The notes: generated by a model from the sequence alone, not told the origin. DNA of 64,000 nucleotides from CAVWQV01 sp963757115 (GCA_963757115.1 CAVWQV010000014.1:211416-275415); one strand, 5' to 3'. Shown: positions 46,194 through 54,363, counted from the first letter of the stretch. Translations and numbers: made by a program.

Positions 46194-46459
46194 TAAAGTT
46201 TTCGGCGGATCACGTCCTGCAGCATCTCGCGATCCAACGAGAGGTCGGCGACCAGCTTGCGCAGCTTTGCGTTCTCATCCTCGAGCAACTTCAACCGCCG
46301 CATCTCCGTCGGCAGCAGCCCGTCGAACTTCTTCTTCCAGTTGAAGTAGGTCGCCTGGCTTATCCCAGCCTTCCGGCAGATGTCCGCAATCGGGATCCCC
46401 TCAGCTCCTTGCTTCAGAATGAACGCCTTCTGCGCGTCCGAAAACTTCGATGCCTTCAC
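46193..46459 (-). CDS. IS3 OrfA transposase subunit
   Basis: An 88-residue HTH_Tnp_1 protein: KFSDAQKAFILKQGAEGIPI, DICRKAGISQATYFNWKKKF, then a leucine-zipper-like LKLLEDENAKLRKLVADLSL. The GTG start at 46459 has GGAGGAGCGG upstream. Its TAA is within the overlap with orfB, where a -1 slip would fuse the two. Confidence 0.88.
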   Translation of the reverse strand: MKASKFSDAQKAFILKQGAEGIPIADICRKAGISQATYFNWKKKFDGLLPTEMRRLKLLEDENAKLRKLVADLSLDREMLQDVIRRKL

Positions 46460-46505
46460 CGTTCTCCGCTCCTCCCAGCCCGGGGAATCCGCGCGGAAAA
46501 CTCTA

Positions 46506-46637
46506 GCCAAAAACGGTCCAGTTTGCAGGGAGCAGATCAGTGATGGGCTTTGGAACACCATCGGAGAGCTACTCGTCACCTTCAGCCCAGACGAGTGCCG
46601 CTCATACCTCCGTCACGCCGGCTATGCGTTCGACTAA
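46506..46637 (+). pseudogene. IS630-family transposase C-terminal remnant
   Basis: Begins at the first base outside the IS3 right end and reads SDGLWNTIGELLVTFSPDEC then RSYLRHAGYAFD before a stop. That is the usual end of IS630-type transposases (LW-x-x-IG ... P-x-EC-x-x-(Y/F)-x-x-x-AGY). The upstream part is gone, so the IS3 element probably inserted into or deleted through it. Confidence 0.65.
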
Positions 46638-46854
46638 ACCAAAATTGCTTGTCTTATGCATTCCCTCGCCTGTCAGACGAAGATGGGCCGCTGTCGGCAA
46701 GTCGCGAGCTCGCCGGCAGCGGGAGGAGACGGGTCGGGAAACTGCTGGCCGTTTGTGGGCCGAGCTAGAGTGTGACCGCTCCTCTCTTTTCCTGGTGGCC
46801 TGAACGGATACCCGGGCGTGACGGCCCGGATGACAAGCAGAGGACCTGGAAAAG

Positions 46855-47802
46855 ATGTCGGACACGTTAGCGCAATCAGTCGGCGTGGACATCTCCAAAG
46901 ACACGCTCGATGTCCATCTTCACCCGGCCGGCGCTGCCCGCCGGTTCGCCAACACCCGCGCTGGACGGTCCGGACTGATCACCTGGTTGACGAGCTTCAC
47001 GATCAGCCGCGTCGTCTTCGAGCCAACGGGGCCATACCATCATGCGTTCGAGCGTCAGCTGGCCGAGGCCGGGTTGCCTCTTGCCAAGGTCAATCCTCGT
47101 CAGGCCCGCCGCTTCGCCGAGGCGGTCGGCCGAAACGCCAAGACCGACGCCGTCGATGCCGCGATGCTTGCACGCTTTGCCGCCCTTCTGGAGCCGCCGG
47201 TGCGGGCAGTGATGAGCCAAGTCCTTGATGACATGAAGGAGTTGATCGTGGCTAGGCGTGCCTTGGTTAAGGATCGGATCGCAGCTCATCAGCGCAATGG
47301 CGTACACCGTTCAGCCTTGCTGAAGCGTCAGGCGACCCAGCGTCTCGCCCAGGTCGAACGACAGATCACCGCGATCGATACAGCACTTCGCGCGTTGCTG
47401 GCGACTGATCCCGTCCTGAACGCGCGCTTTGATATCGTTGCGAGCATTCCGGGCGTTGGCGCGACTACTGCCTTCATAATGCTCGTCGAAATGCCCGAAC
47501 TCGGCGCTCTCAATCACCGATGCGCAGCGAGCCTCGCCGGCCTTGCACCAATGGCGCGCGATTCCGGTCAGCATCGCGGCAAACGCTTTATCCGGGGAGG
47601 ACGGGCCTCGCTCCGGCAGGCGCTCTACATGCCTGCCCTCGTAGCCGTCCGCTTCAATGCCGATCTAAAGGCGAAATACGATGCTCTCCGCTTCGCCGGA
47701 AAGCCACCGAAGGTGGCGCTAACCGCAATAATGCGGAAGCTCGTCATCCTGGCCAACGCACTCGTTCGTGACGGCCGAAACTGGTCACCGAAAGCCACTT
47801 GA
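46855..47802 (+). CDS. IS110-family transposase
   Basis: A 315-residue DEDD-type transposase. The RuvC-like N-terminal domain has VGVDISKDTLDVHLHP, VVFEPTGPYH (Glu), NPRQARRFAEAVGRNAKTDA and DAAMLARFA (Asp residues). The C-terminal Transposase_20 domain has the helix-hairpin-helix IASIPGVGATTA-type segment (IVASIPGVG) and the catalytic-Ser region SLAGLAPMARDSGQHRGKR. IS110 elements use a bridge RNA from their non-coding flanks; the 46.64-46.85 kb or 47.80-47.95 kb flank would be the place to look. The gene appears intact. Confidence 0.93.
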   Translation: MSDTLAQSVGVDISKDTLDVHLHPAGAARRFANTRAGRSGLITWLTSFTISRVVFEPTGPYHHAFERQLAEAGLPLAKVNPRQARRFAEAVGRNAKTDAVDAAMLARFAALLEPPVRAVMSQVLDDMKELIVARRALVKDRIAAHQRNGVHRSALLKRQATQRLAQVERQITAIDTALRALLATDPVLNARFDIVASIPGVGATTAFIMLVEMPELGALNHRCAASLAGLAPMARDSGQHRGKRFIRGGRASLRQALYMPALVAVRFNADLKAKYDALRFAGKPPKVALTAIMRKLVILANALVRDGRNWSPKAT

Positions 47803-48036
47803 TCAACACGGATACTCTAGCGGTGCTGAGAGTCTCTGGCGACGATTGCGACGACGCCACTATCTACCGCATTGATGTGAATACTAAAAAGCTACTCCGG
47901 CAAGATCCGGCTAAAGGCGCAGTTTAAGCGCGCCAAAAAAATCCGGCCGGTCGCGCTTGAGCCGGGCAATCAGATAGGGGGCACCGCGTCCTGGCAAGAT
48001 AGCGTCACTACCTTGCTCTCGTGCCCCGCCCGCCAA

Positions 48037-49636
48037 CTAGCTTGGGTCAACTTGCTCACCTGAAAAATGCAGGCGGTGTCCAAGGAACAGCGGAAGAAGC
48101 ATGGCAGGCCGGCCGGCATGCAGCAGCAACAACGATGGGAGCACGTCAATCTGATCGAACAGCGCCCCGAACCGAGCCGAAATCGTCCGCAGCGTTTCTC
48201 GCGGCGCCACGATCAGGACATCTTCGCCGGCGTGTGCGGCCACGGGCGACACCAGTCCGTACTCACGGGGATCATCGCCGAGGCAGATGACTTGCACTTT
48301 GCCGCGAAGGATGAAGTCGATTTTGCCCGCGTTGTGCCAACGGGTCGCCGCGATGACGATTCCCGGATGCGATGTGCCACGCTCGATGAGCTCGGCCCGA
48401 AGCGAGCTCCAGTCCACTGCGTCGAGGTCAGGATCCGCGCCCATCCCGAAATCTTCGATTACGTCCGGCAGCCAGTTAAACCGTACCTCCGTAGCAACGA
48501 GCGACACGCCCAGCGCCACCAGGCCGGCGGTCGCGGCCAAGCCCACCCGCACCGCCCGGCTGCCTTGGCGCACCCGGCCCACCCAGGCTCCTAGCAACGG
48601 CAGTGCGAGCATCGTGGCAGGTGCGGCCCAGTGATACAGCACGTGGCTCCTCAACGAGACCAGCGCAAAAAGTGCGATCGAGGGCAACGAAAGGCAGGCG
48701 AGCAGCCATGAGCGCGGGTCCGTCGGCCCACGTCGGGCGGCTCGCCAAAGGCAAGCCGCGAGCGGAACCCAGATCCAGGGCAGGAAGAACAAAGCCTCCC
48801 CTGCCAGCGTGCTGATCGGGCCGAACGGATGCCATCGGCCACCATCGGCGCGCGCGCCCTGGAATAGAAACGACACCCATCCGTTCCGCGCGTTCCAGAC
48901 GATCACTGGCGCGAAGAGCACACCAGTTACGAGCATCGCCATATAGGGCTGCGGCCGTCCGAGCCAGCGCCGAGCCCCTGGCTCGGTCAGCAGAAACACC
49001 AGCGCGCCTAGTCCGATCGGGAGTGCGGTGTATTTGGAACACGCGGCCAGCCCGAAACACGCCCCGGCGCCGAGCCACCAGCCCCATGCCCGTCGCTCGT
49101 CGGGCAAGGCTCGCACGAAGCACACCGTTCCGCCCAGCAGCGCGGCGATCAGTGGCCCGTCCGGGAGGTACCCAGGTACCGGCGGTCACGCCAAGCACCG
49201 GGACGGCGTTCATCAGCGCCGCCGCCCATAATCCGGCGCACGCATTGAAAAGGTCGGACGTCAGACGGAACATCAGCCAAGTGCTGAGCGAGAACAGAAG
49301 AATGAACGGTGTTCGGATCCCAATGTCGGATCCCACACCACCAAGATGCTCGGCCGCCCAGGCCAGCCACCAAGCAATCGGCGGGTGATCGAAATAACCC
49401 AGATGGAGGGTGCGCGCGCTGGCGGCCATGTAGCTTTCGTCGATGCCGAGGCCCATGGACTGAGCGAACACCATCCTTGCGAGCAGCGTGATCGCGATCA
49501 GCAATGCAAGCCGGCCCTGTGGCGTGTTGAACCACGATGCCGCGCGCCGGCGGAGGGACGCGGGCGGTAGGACCGATGCCGTGCTCGACGGTCCTCCGGG
49601 GTCGAGAGTTGCCGAAACGAAGCCGTCGAAAACCAT
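48037..49636 (-). pseudogene. GT39-type membrane glycosyltransferase, broken by a one-base insertion
   Basis: A polytopic ArnT/PMT-like protein of about 530 residues after repair, which would transfer sugars from polyprenyl phosphate on the periplasmic face. The catalytic acidic loop GLGIDESYMAASARTLHLGY and FDHPPIAWWLAW are present, followed by about ten more hydrophobic helices and a C-terminal soluble domain. Frame loss occurs at VTAGTWV (about 49163-49168); dropping one base restores LPDGPLIAALLGGTVCFVRAL and continues to 48037. It lies in the island, flanked by IS110 and decayed IS5 copies. Confidence 0.82.
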
Positions 49637-50306
49637 TGTGACTTTACAACCTCACGATGGGCAGCCTCACTGGATTTCGAGACTACCGGAATGCGCCGCA
49701 CCCCTACCATTCACGCGGATAACGGGCTACTACGCTTGAACTTGCGCAGTTGCGGCAAGCTCACGCCCACCGCCTGGAGCGGCGCTGCCGCTGCCTCCTC
49801 GACAAGCGCTCCGCACGCTGAGCGCGACGGAGCCAATGAAACTCAATTCGCCTCAGGTGGCATACTTCCGACACCAACCCGAAACATGGGGCGTGTAGCG
49901 TCAGGCCTGTTGCGGTTATGGGAGTTGCATGCCGACGTCGCTTTTGTGCTGTGCCCGATGCCACGTCAAGCCTACCGGATGCTGAGGCCCGTTGTGGAAG
50001 CGTGTCTCGGATACCGTTTTCGTCTTCTACGCAGCATCGGCAATTTGGTGTACTCCATCGGAGCACTCCGCGAGGCCGGGGGCGGCTATGTCAGCATTAC
50101 TATATCGAATAGCCGCCTTTCTTTTTCCGACGCATAACCGGACCGGAGCGTCGTGGCGCTGCCGCGGAATACGCATCATCATACGGATAGATCGAAATAC
50201 GCCGTCGGTGATGGCGAGCGAGGCCGATGAGGCGGGCCGTGTCCGATTGGATCGTCCGAAAGCACTGGGCCGGCCCGGTTGAGCGCTGGGCCGGTGGGTT
50301 GTCTGG
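49637..50306. other. Stretch without a supported gene between the GT39 gene and an IS5 copy
   Basis: Open frames of up to about 148 codons exist on the plus strand but show no family motif, no good ribosome site and Arg-rich shadow-like composition. Part of it may be flank of the IS5 element, whose ends I could not define. Confidence 0.35.
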
Positions 50307-51306
50307 CTACGCGGGCGCAGCTCGGGCGTCGAGCCAGGCAAGCCGGGTGAGATTGTAGGCCAGGTTGGCCAGTCCGATCTTCACCCGAGCGCGCGCCAAG
50401 CCGATGGTGCGGACGAACAACGCCATCCGGTGCTTCTGCCGGGCAAATACGTGCTCGATGCCGGAACGCACTCGAAGCCCTTGCGGTGTTGGCACGAGCC
50501 CGCGGGCCGGAAAGCCGTTTTCGTGGCAGCCGGCGGAACTGGAGGCGCTCGCGCAGTCCGCGCCGCTGCAGCACCTCCAAGTTCCGCTTGGTCCGGTAGG
50601 CGGTATCCGCCCACACACCGCTCGCGGTGTTCGCGGCATCGAGCAGGTCCGGCAAGCTGCGGCTGTCGTGCGCGGCGGCGTCGGTCACCGTCCAGCGCCG
50701 GATTAGCCCCGTGTCGCCGGTCGATGTTGAGATGCGACTTGTAGCCGAACACCGGCACCGCGATCTCGACCCCGGTGCGAACCGCGCCGTTCTCCGGCTT
50801 CGGCTTGGAGCGCCCCCGTTTCAGCGTCCAGCGCGCGTCGCGGTCCTTCTGCCGGCGTTTCGCCTTCGACCATCCTGGTGGCATGCCGCCGGTCTTGATC
50901 ACCGCCTTCTCGGCCACGCTCAGCTTCTGCTTCGGCGCAGCGTATCGACCGCACCCGCCCGTTTGAGCTGCTCGCGATACAGCCAGACCGTCTTGGCGTC
51001 CGGCACCGCGTCGTGCAGTTCGAGACCGACGAAGCGCATGAACGACAGCCGGTCGCGCAACTGGAACTCGGCCTGCTCGTCCGACAGGCTGTACAGCGCC
51101 TGCAGCACCAGGATCTTGAACATCAGCACCGCGTCGTACGGCGGACGACCACCCCTTGCCCCATCCGAACGCGCCAGCGCCGCATCTAGCACCGGGCGGA
51201 ATACCTCGAAATCGACCACCGATGCCAACCGCTGCAGCGGATCGCCGGCCGCCGACAACGCCGCGTAGCGCTCGTCAATGTCGAAGAAGCCTCGCTGACC
51301 CGACAT
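50307..51306 (-). pseudogene. IS5-family transposase with several frameshifts
   Basis: Pieces in three frames give a nearly full IS5-group transposase. From 51306: MSGQRGFFDIDERYAALSAA, GGRPPYDAVLMFKILVLQAL, LSDEQAEFQLRDRLSFMRF and PDAKTVWLYREQL. In the next frame: EIAVPVFGYKSHLNIDRRHG and WTVTDAAAHDSRSLPDLL. The last frame has IEHVFARQKHRMALFVRTIG and ANLAYNLTRLAWL to 50307. All DDE regions are recognisable, so decay is recent, but at least three indels make it inactive as written. Confidence 0.85.
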
Positions 51307-51491
51307 CCGCGCCTCCCGCATCGAAGACGCTCAGCAAATCATCTCCGTCGTGATCGTGACCAGGTATTTCGAACCATCCGGGTGTTGTGGACGATGCTGG
51401 TGTTCAGCCTATTGAGCGGTGTTGCTGTGGTTTCGGGCCATCCGGCGCACGCCACACCGCCTGATCCCTGCATGGAATGGTGAAGCTCGGC

Positions 51492-51812
51492 TTACCGCCG
51501 TTTCGGCTTCCTAGCCACCACAACAACTGGACCAAGCTTCAGGCTCGCCTGCGGCGGGCCTGGCGTTGGCTCCGGCGCCGGGTCTGGAGGGGGCGCTAGA
51601 GCTTTGCGTGGTGGCAGGCCGATGGTGAGGGGCCGCGGCTGCCGTAGCCGGTAGGCAAGCCCGATCAGTCTGTCGATCGCCGCCTGATAGGCGCGCTTGA
51701 TGTCCGCGCTGCGCTCGGTGGACCGCATAGCCGTCAACTCGGTGATCATGGCTTCAACGGTGGCAAGCGACGGGTCGGGCTTGGCGGCCGGGGTAGGGGT
51801 GGCAGGCTTCAT
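51492..51812 (-). CDS. Small protein of the PDPS family, intact copy
   Basis: A 106-residue protein: Thr/Pro-rich start (MKPATPTPAAKPDPS), a helical core (LATVEAMITELTAMRSTERS, then IKRAYQAAIDRLIGLAYRLR) and a Pro-rich tail ending ASLKLGPVVVVARKPKRR. Two further copies at 56.6-56.9 kb and 59.0-59.3 kb share start, core and, in part, tail. The helical core with basic tail suggests nucleic acid or protein binding, but no family is recognised. Confidence 0.6.
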   Translation of the reverse strand: MKPATPTPAAKPDPSLATVEAMITELTAMRSTERSADIKRAYQAAIDRLIGLAYRLRQPRPLTIGLPPRKALAPPPDPAPEPTPGPPQASLKLGPVVVVARKPKRR

Positions 51813-51894
51813 GGTGTAGTCATGTACGGGACCCCGGTATAGTTAAGCGCACGCCGCGCACTGTCCTGATAAACATCAGGAGTTTCCTTCCGCC

Positions 51895-52095
51895 GTGTCT
51901 GTCCGCAACGAACGCATCAAGCTACTCGCGACCTTTCTTAGCACTGCCGGCCTCGCCCTCATCGTCACTGGCGCCGTCGCCCCCTTCATCAACCAACAAA
52001 CCGGGGGTATTGCCAACATTGTTTGTTTGGTGACGGGGATCGCACTACATTTCGCCAGGCAGTGGGTGCTCGGGAGACTGGAGCGTGACGACTGA
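51895..52095 (+). CDS. Small two-helix membrane protein
   Basis: A 66-residue protein from a GTG: a short charged start (MSVRNERIKLLATF), then helix 1 (LSTAGLALIVTGAVAPFI), a Gly/Asn loop, helix 2 (GIANIVCLVTGIALHFA) and an acidic end (GRLERDD). The next tiny gene starts within its last 11 bases. AGGAGTTTCC lies upstream at good spacing. Size and topology resemble phage or mobile-element small membrane proteins. Confidence 0.65.
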   Translation: MSVRNERIKLLATFLSTAGLALIVTGAVAPFINQQTGGIANIVCLVTGIALHFARQWVLGRLERDD

Positions 52096-52180
52096 CCAGG
52101 TGCTGTGGTGGATCGTGTGGCCCACATTCGTGGCGCTCGTCCTCGGCGGCGGCGGGATCTGGCTGTCGCGCCACCTGTAG
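52085..52180 (+). CDS. 31-residue membrane peptide overlapping the previous gene
   Basis: Starts at a GTG inside the end of the 51895 gene, in another frame: MTTDQVLWWIVWPTFVALVL then GGGGIWLSRHL. One strongly hydrophobic, Trp-rich helix with a short acidic N-terminus and a basic C-terminus. The overlap and shared topology suggest a translationally coupled pair, but the peptide has no known relative that I recognise. Confidence 0.5.
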   Translation: MTTDQVLWWIVWPTFVALVLGGGGIWLSRHL

Positions 52181-52213
52181 GCGGCAGGGGATTAGAATAC
52201 TGAACTTGCTCAT

Positions 52214-52253
52214 CCTTTGGCGTTCAGCCGACCACCATCCAAATTTCTTGGAT
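52214..52253. repeat. Dispersed 40-bp repeat, copy 1 (copy 2 at 52823-52863)
   Basis: CTTTGGCGTTCAGCCGACCA followed by CCATCCAAATTTCTTGGAT recurs 610 bp downstream with few changes. Each copy ends in a small palindrome ATCCAA-n5-TTGGAT. In copy 2 a second palindrome (TCCGGAATTTCCGGA) follows. Either a regulatory repeat or remnants of a shared coding cassette (minus-strand reading IQETWMVVGQTP). Confidence 0.7.
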
Positions 52254-52291
52254 AGTGCTTTCGCCAGCCGCTGGAGGGCGGCGCGACCCGG

Positions 52292-52432
52292 CTACTTCGA
52301 CGGCGGCTTGGCGCCCGCCTTGGGAGCGTCCGGCTGTGGTCTCAGGAACGCCGACGCGGCCGGCGCGGGCTTCTTGTTGGCCTTCGGTTTCTTGGCCTCG
52401 CGATTGCCACGCTGCTTGTCGCCCTTGCCCAT
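52292..52432 (-). CDS. 46-residue Lys/Pro/Ala-rich protein (MGKGDK family), intact copy
   Basis: Reads MGKGDKQRGNREAKKPKANK then KPAPAASAFLRPQPDAPKAG to a PPSK end. Small, highly basic, disordered proteins starting MGKGD-x-R-x-NREAKKPK are common in alphaproteobacteria; their function is unknown to me. A diverged copy with an in-frame stop lies at 58047-58187. Confidence 0.6.
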   Translation of the reverse strand: MGKGDKQRGNREAKKPKANKKPAPAASAFLRPQPDAPKAGAKPPSK

Positions 52433-52907
52433 GACACCCTTTCCCTTGCAGTCAGCTATCCGGTAACTCCGAATAACTTAGCGGCCCACTTTGTGCCATC
52501 GTGGCGTGCGAGAGCGCATTGGACGCGTCCAAATCTGGACGCGTCTCCAACAGCCCCGATGCGATTGTTCGTATCATGCCGACTTGAACTCGCCACGCTC
52601 GTACGCCGCCAACACATCCGGATCGGCGCGGGCAAGGCGACGAAGGAGGTAGGCTGATCCCCGGTCGGATTGAACCTCGTAGTTACGCTACGATGTTGGT
52701 GGGCTACCAAGCTGCGAGGCCACCTCGTGCCACGGGGGAGGATGCGCAAATTTGCGCACCCACTCGCGATGAGGCTCGTCAGCGGGTTCCGCATGGTCCG
52801 TGTAGAACGCTGAAACTACTCGCCTTTTGGCGTCTGACCGACCACCATCCAAGTTTCTTGGATTTCGTTCCGCCCGTAACAACTATCCGGAATTTCCGGA
52901 CGGTTCC
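52433..52907. other. Stretch without a supported gene
   Basis: Contains the second copy of the 40-bp repeat (52823-52863) and a TCCGGAATTTCCGGA palindrome near 52885. Open frames on both strands look like shadows. Confidence 0.35.
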
Positions 52908-53072
52908 TCACCGCGCCGCCCTGACCTTCCCCTTGCCGCCGCAGGCCGAGCACATCACGCGCCGTCCGCCGACCACCATGTGCGGCTTGCCTTTGGCGTT
53001 CTGCTGGGTCGCATGCACCGTGCGCGCACCCTGGCACTTGGGGCAGGTGACGCGCTCGCCAGGCCATAGCAA
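52908..53072 (-). CDS. Small CxxC zinc-ribbon protein, copy A
   Basis: About 54 residues: LLWPGERVTCPKCQGARTVH, ATQQNAKGKPHMVVGGRRV, then MCSACGGKGKVRAAR. The two CxxCxG motifs resemble the DnaJ zinc centre and would form one four-Cys ribbon. The start is uncertain: a TTG at 53072 is used, but the frame is open and partly conserved further upstream (SEQVHDNRQREL). At least four other copies or fragments lie between 58.2 and 61.0 kb. Confidence 0.6.
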   Translation of the reverse strand: MLWPGERVTCPKCQGARTVHATQQNAKGKPHMVVGGRRVMCSACGGKGKVRAAR

Positions 53073-53105
53073 TTCGCGCTGGCGGTTGTCGTGAACCTGC
53101 TCACT
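52980..53105. repeat. Dispersed repeat shared with 60876-61000 (about 125 bp)
   Basis: Near-identical DNA covers the first half of zinc-ribbon copies A and E, including upstream sequence (CGTGAACCTGCTCACT). Conservation extends beyond the predicted start, so the repeated unit is larger than the coding part defined here. Confidence 0.8.
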
Positions 53106-53130
53106 AATTGGTGGGTGCGTGGCGCAGCCT

Positions 53131-53319
53131 TCAGTTTGTATGATAGCGGACCATGTCTTGCCACAGGGCGGCCGCGGCGTTTGCGCTCGGGGCCGCCTTC
53201 GATATTGCGTAGTTCTTGCCGCGATAGTCGCCTCTGGCAAACCATGCTGCTTTCGTGTTCGGCTTTAGGTAGACGGTGATTTCGACGCTCTCACCGTGGA
53301 CCATGACTATCCATTTCAA
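53131..53319 (-). CDS. Small hypothetical protein
   Basis: A 62-residue protein: MKWIVMVHGESVEITVYLKP, NTKAAWFARGDYRGKNYAIS, then ANAAAALWQDMVRYHTN. The pattern of two strands, a turn and a C-terminal helix is protein-like and the codon use is not shadow-like. It precedes zinc-ribbon copy A on the same strand by about 60 bases. No family recognised. Confidence 0.5.
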   Translation of the reverse strand: MKWIVMVHGESVEITVYLKPNTKAAWFARGDYRGKNYAISKAAPSANAAAALWQDMVRYHTN

Positions 53320-53384
53320 TGTGTCATTCCCTCAAAACAGGCTGAAAAAAAGCCAGGCGTATCCGGAACGCGGGAACAGAATGG

Positions 53385-53603
53385 CTAAGGCGCCAGCAGA
53401 TCGGCTTGGCGAGCACCATCGTGCGTCAGTGCAGCCGACCTGACTTGGCTTGGCTGGAATGATGGCGTTTTTGGCCAAGAGTGATTAGCCCGAGGCTCGG
53501 CTTCCGCCACCTCGCAGGTTTCGAGTTCCCCGGGGAACAAAGCCTCAAGATTGGCTGGCACCTCGTCAATCCCGATGCCCAGCGCCCTTAAATGCACACA
53601 CAT
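53385..53603 (-). CDS. Hypothetical protein downstream of higA
   Basis: A possible 72-residue protein, MCVHLRALGIGIDEVPANLE then ALFPGELETCEVAEAEPRA, less convincing after residue 45. The start codon lies in the arm of an 18-bp palindrome shared with the end of higA. A start at an internal Leu codon is also possible. No family recognised. Confidence 0.38.
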   Translation of the reverse strand: MCVHLRALGIGIDEVPANLEALFPGELETCEVAEAEPRANHSWPKTPSFQPSQVRSAALTHDGARQADLLAP

Positions 53604-53642
53604 GACGGCCAGCAGCGTTGCTGATGGCCGTCATGTGTGTGC
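53594..53642. repeat. 18-bp perfect palindrome at the 3' end of higA
   Basis: Arms GCACACACATGACGGCCA and its exact complement TGGCCGTCATGTGTGTGC enclose a 13-base loop. The higA stop is in one arm and the next possible start codon in the other. In RNA it would fold into a very stable hairpin. It lacks a T-run, so an attenuator or mobile-repeat origin is as likely as a terminator. Confidence 0.85.
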
Positions 53643-53927
53643 GCGTTCACGAACGCGATCGGCGATCCGCGCGCCCGTCTTCACCATCGCGCTCGACAGG
53701 TCGTAGCCGGTTTGCAGGTTCAACCAGAACTCCGGTGACGTGCCGAAATAGCGCGCAAGCCGCAGCGCCGTGTCAGGCGTCACAGCGCGCGGCTCGTGTG
53801 TCGCGATTATGCCGGTGATCCGGTTGGGCGGCACATCCAGGTCGCGGCTAAGCGCGTTGGCGCTGATACCGAGCGGCACCATAAACTCCTCGCGGAGGAC
53901 CTCCCCGGGGTGAGTGCGAATGCGCAT
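53631..53927 (-). CDS. higA: HigA-family antitoxin
   Basis: A 98-residue Xre-type antitoxin: MRIRTHPGEVLREEFMVPLG, ISANALSRDLDVPPNRITGI, then TPDTALRLARYFGTSPEFWL and NLQTGYDL, the full HigA signature. It neutralises the co-encoded toxin and represses the operon. The start at 53927 matches the family (MRIRTHPGE). It follows higB by 83 bases, the toxin-first order typical of higBA. Confidence 0.9.
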   Translation of the reverse strand: MRIRTHPGEVLREEFMVPLGISANALSRDLDVPPNRITGIIATHEPRAVTPDTALRLARYFGTSPEFWLNLQTGYDLSSAMVKTGARIADRVRERAHT

Positions 53928-54010
53928 TTGAGCGCTCCTTCCAGGCAGCCGCATGATTGCGGCCGCTCCAGACCGGGAGCACGCTGCGGATACGCCCGGC
54001 AGCGACCCCC

Positions 54011-54292
54011 TCAGTGATAGTCAACGATCTCAACTCTTTCAGGGCCAGCCGAAGTCCATACAAAGCAGACGCGCCACTGGCCGTTGACCCGAATGCTGTG
54101 TTGCCCGCTTCGCGCGCCCTGCAACGCCTCCAAACGGTTGCCCGGGGGCACGCGAAGATCGGTCAGCGCAATCGCAGCGTTCAGCATGTCCAGCTTCCGC
54201 AAGGTCACAGACGCAAAGCCGCCGAACCGCCGGCTCTGGCCGGTCTGATACAACTCCCCCGTCTCGGAACACGCGAACGACTGGATAGTCAT
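54011..54292 (-). CDS. higB: HigB-type toxin (RelE/ParE superfamily)
   Basis: A 93-residue plasmid-maintenance toxin, a ribosome-dependent mRNA interferase in characterised members. Pattern: MTIQSFACSETGELYQTGQS, RKLDMLNAAIALTDLRVPPG, then NRLEALQGARSGQHSIRVNG and QWRVCFVWTSAGPERVEIVD-YH. These are the HigB motifs including the catalytic-region R and the closing (D/E)YH. The ATG overlaps a small palindrome likely to be the operator. Confidence 0.9.
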   Translation of the reverse strand: MTIQSFACSETGELYQTGQSRRFGGFASVTLRKLDMLNAAIALTDLRVPPGNRLEALQGARSGQHSIRVNGQWRVCFVWTSAGPERVEIVDYH

Positions 54293-54305
54293 ACGTTAAG
54301 GTATG
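54290..54305. promoter_or_regulatory. Candidate HigA operator
   Basis: Palindrome CATAC-n6-GTATG covering the higB start codon and its immediate upstream. HigA proteins bind palindromes over their own promoter, so this is the natural candidate. Not proven. Confidence 0.4.
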
Positions 54306-54363
54306 ATGCGGGGCGTAATACGTCAAGGATAAAGGCGGGGCTACACCTCGGTCGCCAAGGCCC

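Larger units (their letters stand above)
43735..46505 (-). mobile_element. IS3-family element interrupted by an IS1595-type element
   Basis: Imperfect terminal inverted repeats: TAGAGTTTCCGG at the left end and TAGAGTTTTCCGCG (complement) at the right. Removing the inserted element and one target copy (1,602 bp) leaves about 1,169 bp, a normal IS3 size with orfA and orfB in -1 relation. A second left-end-like sequence at 43685 hints at an earlier insertion or end duplication. No target duplication is visible for the IS3 itself. Confidence 0.8.

Noticed and set aside
47914..47998. Minus-strand fragment reading LPGRGAPYLIARLKRDRPDF
   Set aside because: Protein-like and possibly the end of an accessory gene, but too short and without a start; not enough to annotate.
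49691..50137. 148-codon plus-strand frame between the GT39 gene and the IS5 copy
   Set aside because: No recognisable domain, weak start and mixed composition; kept only as part of an unexplained stretch.
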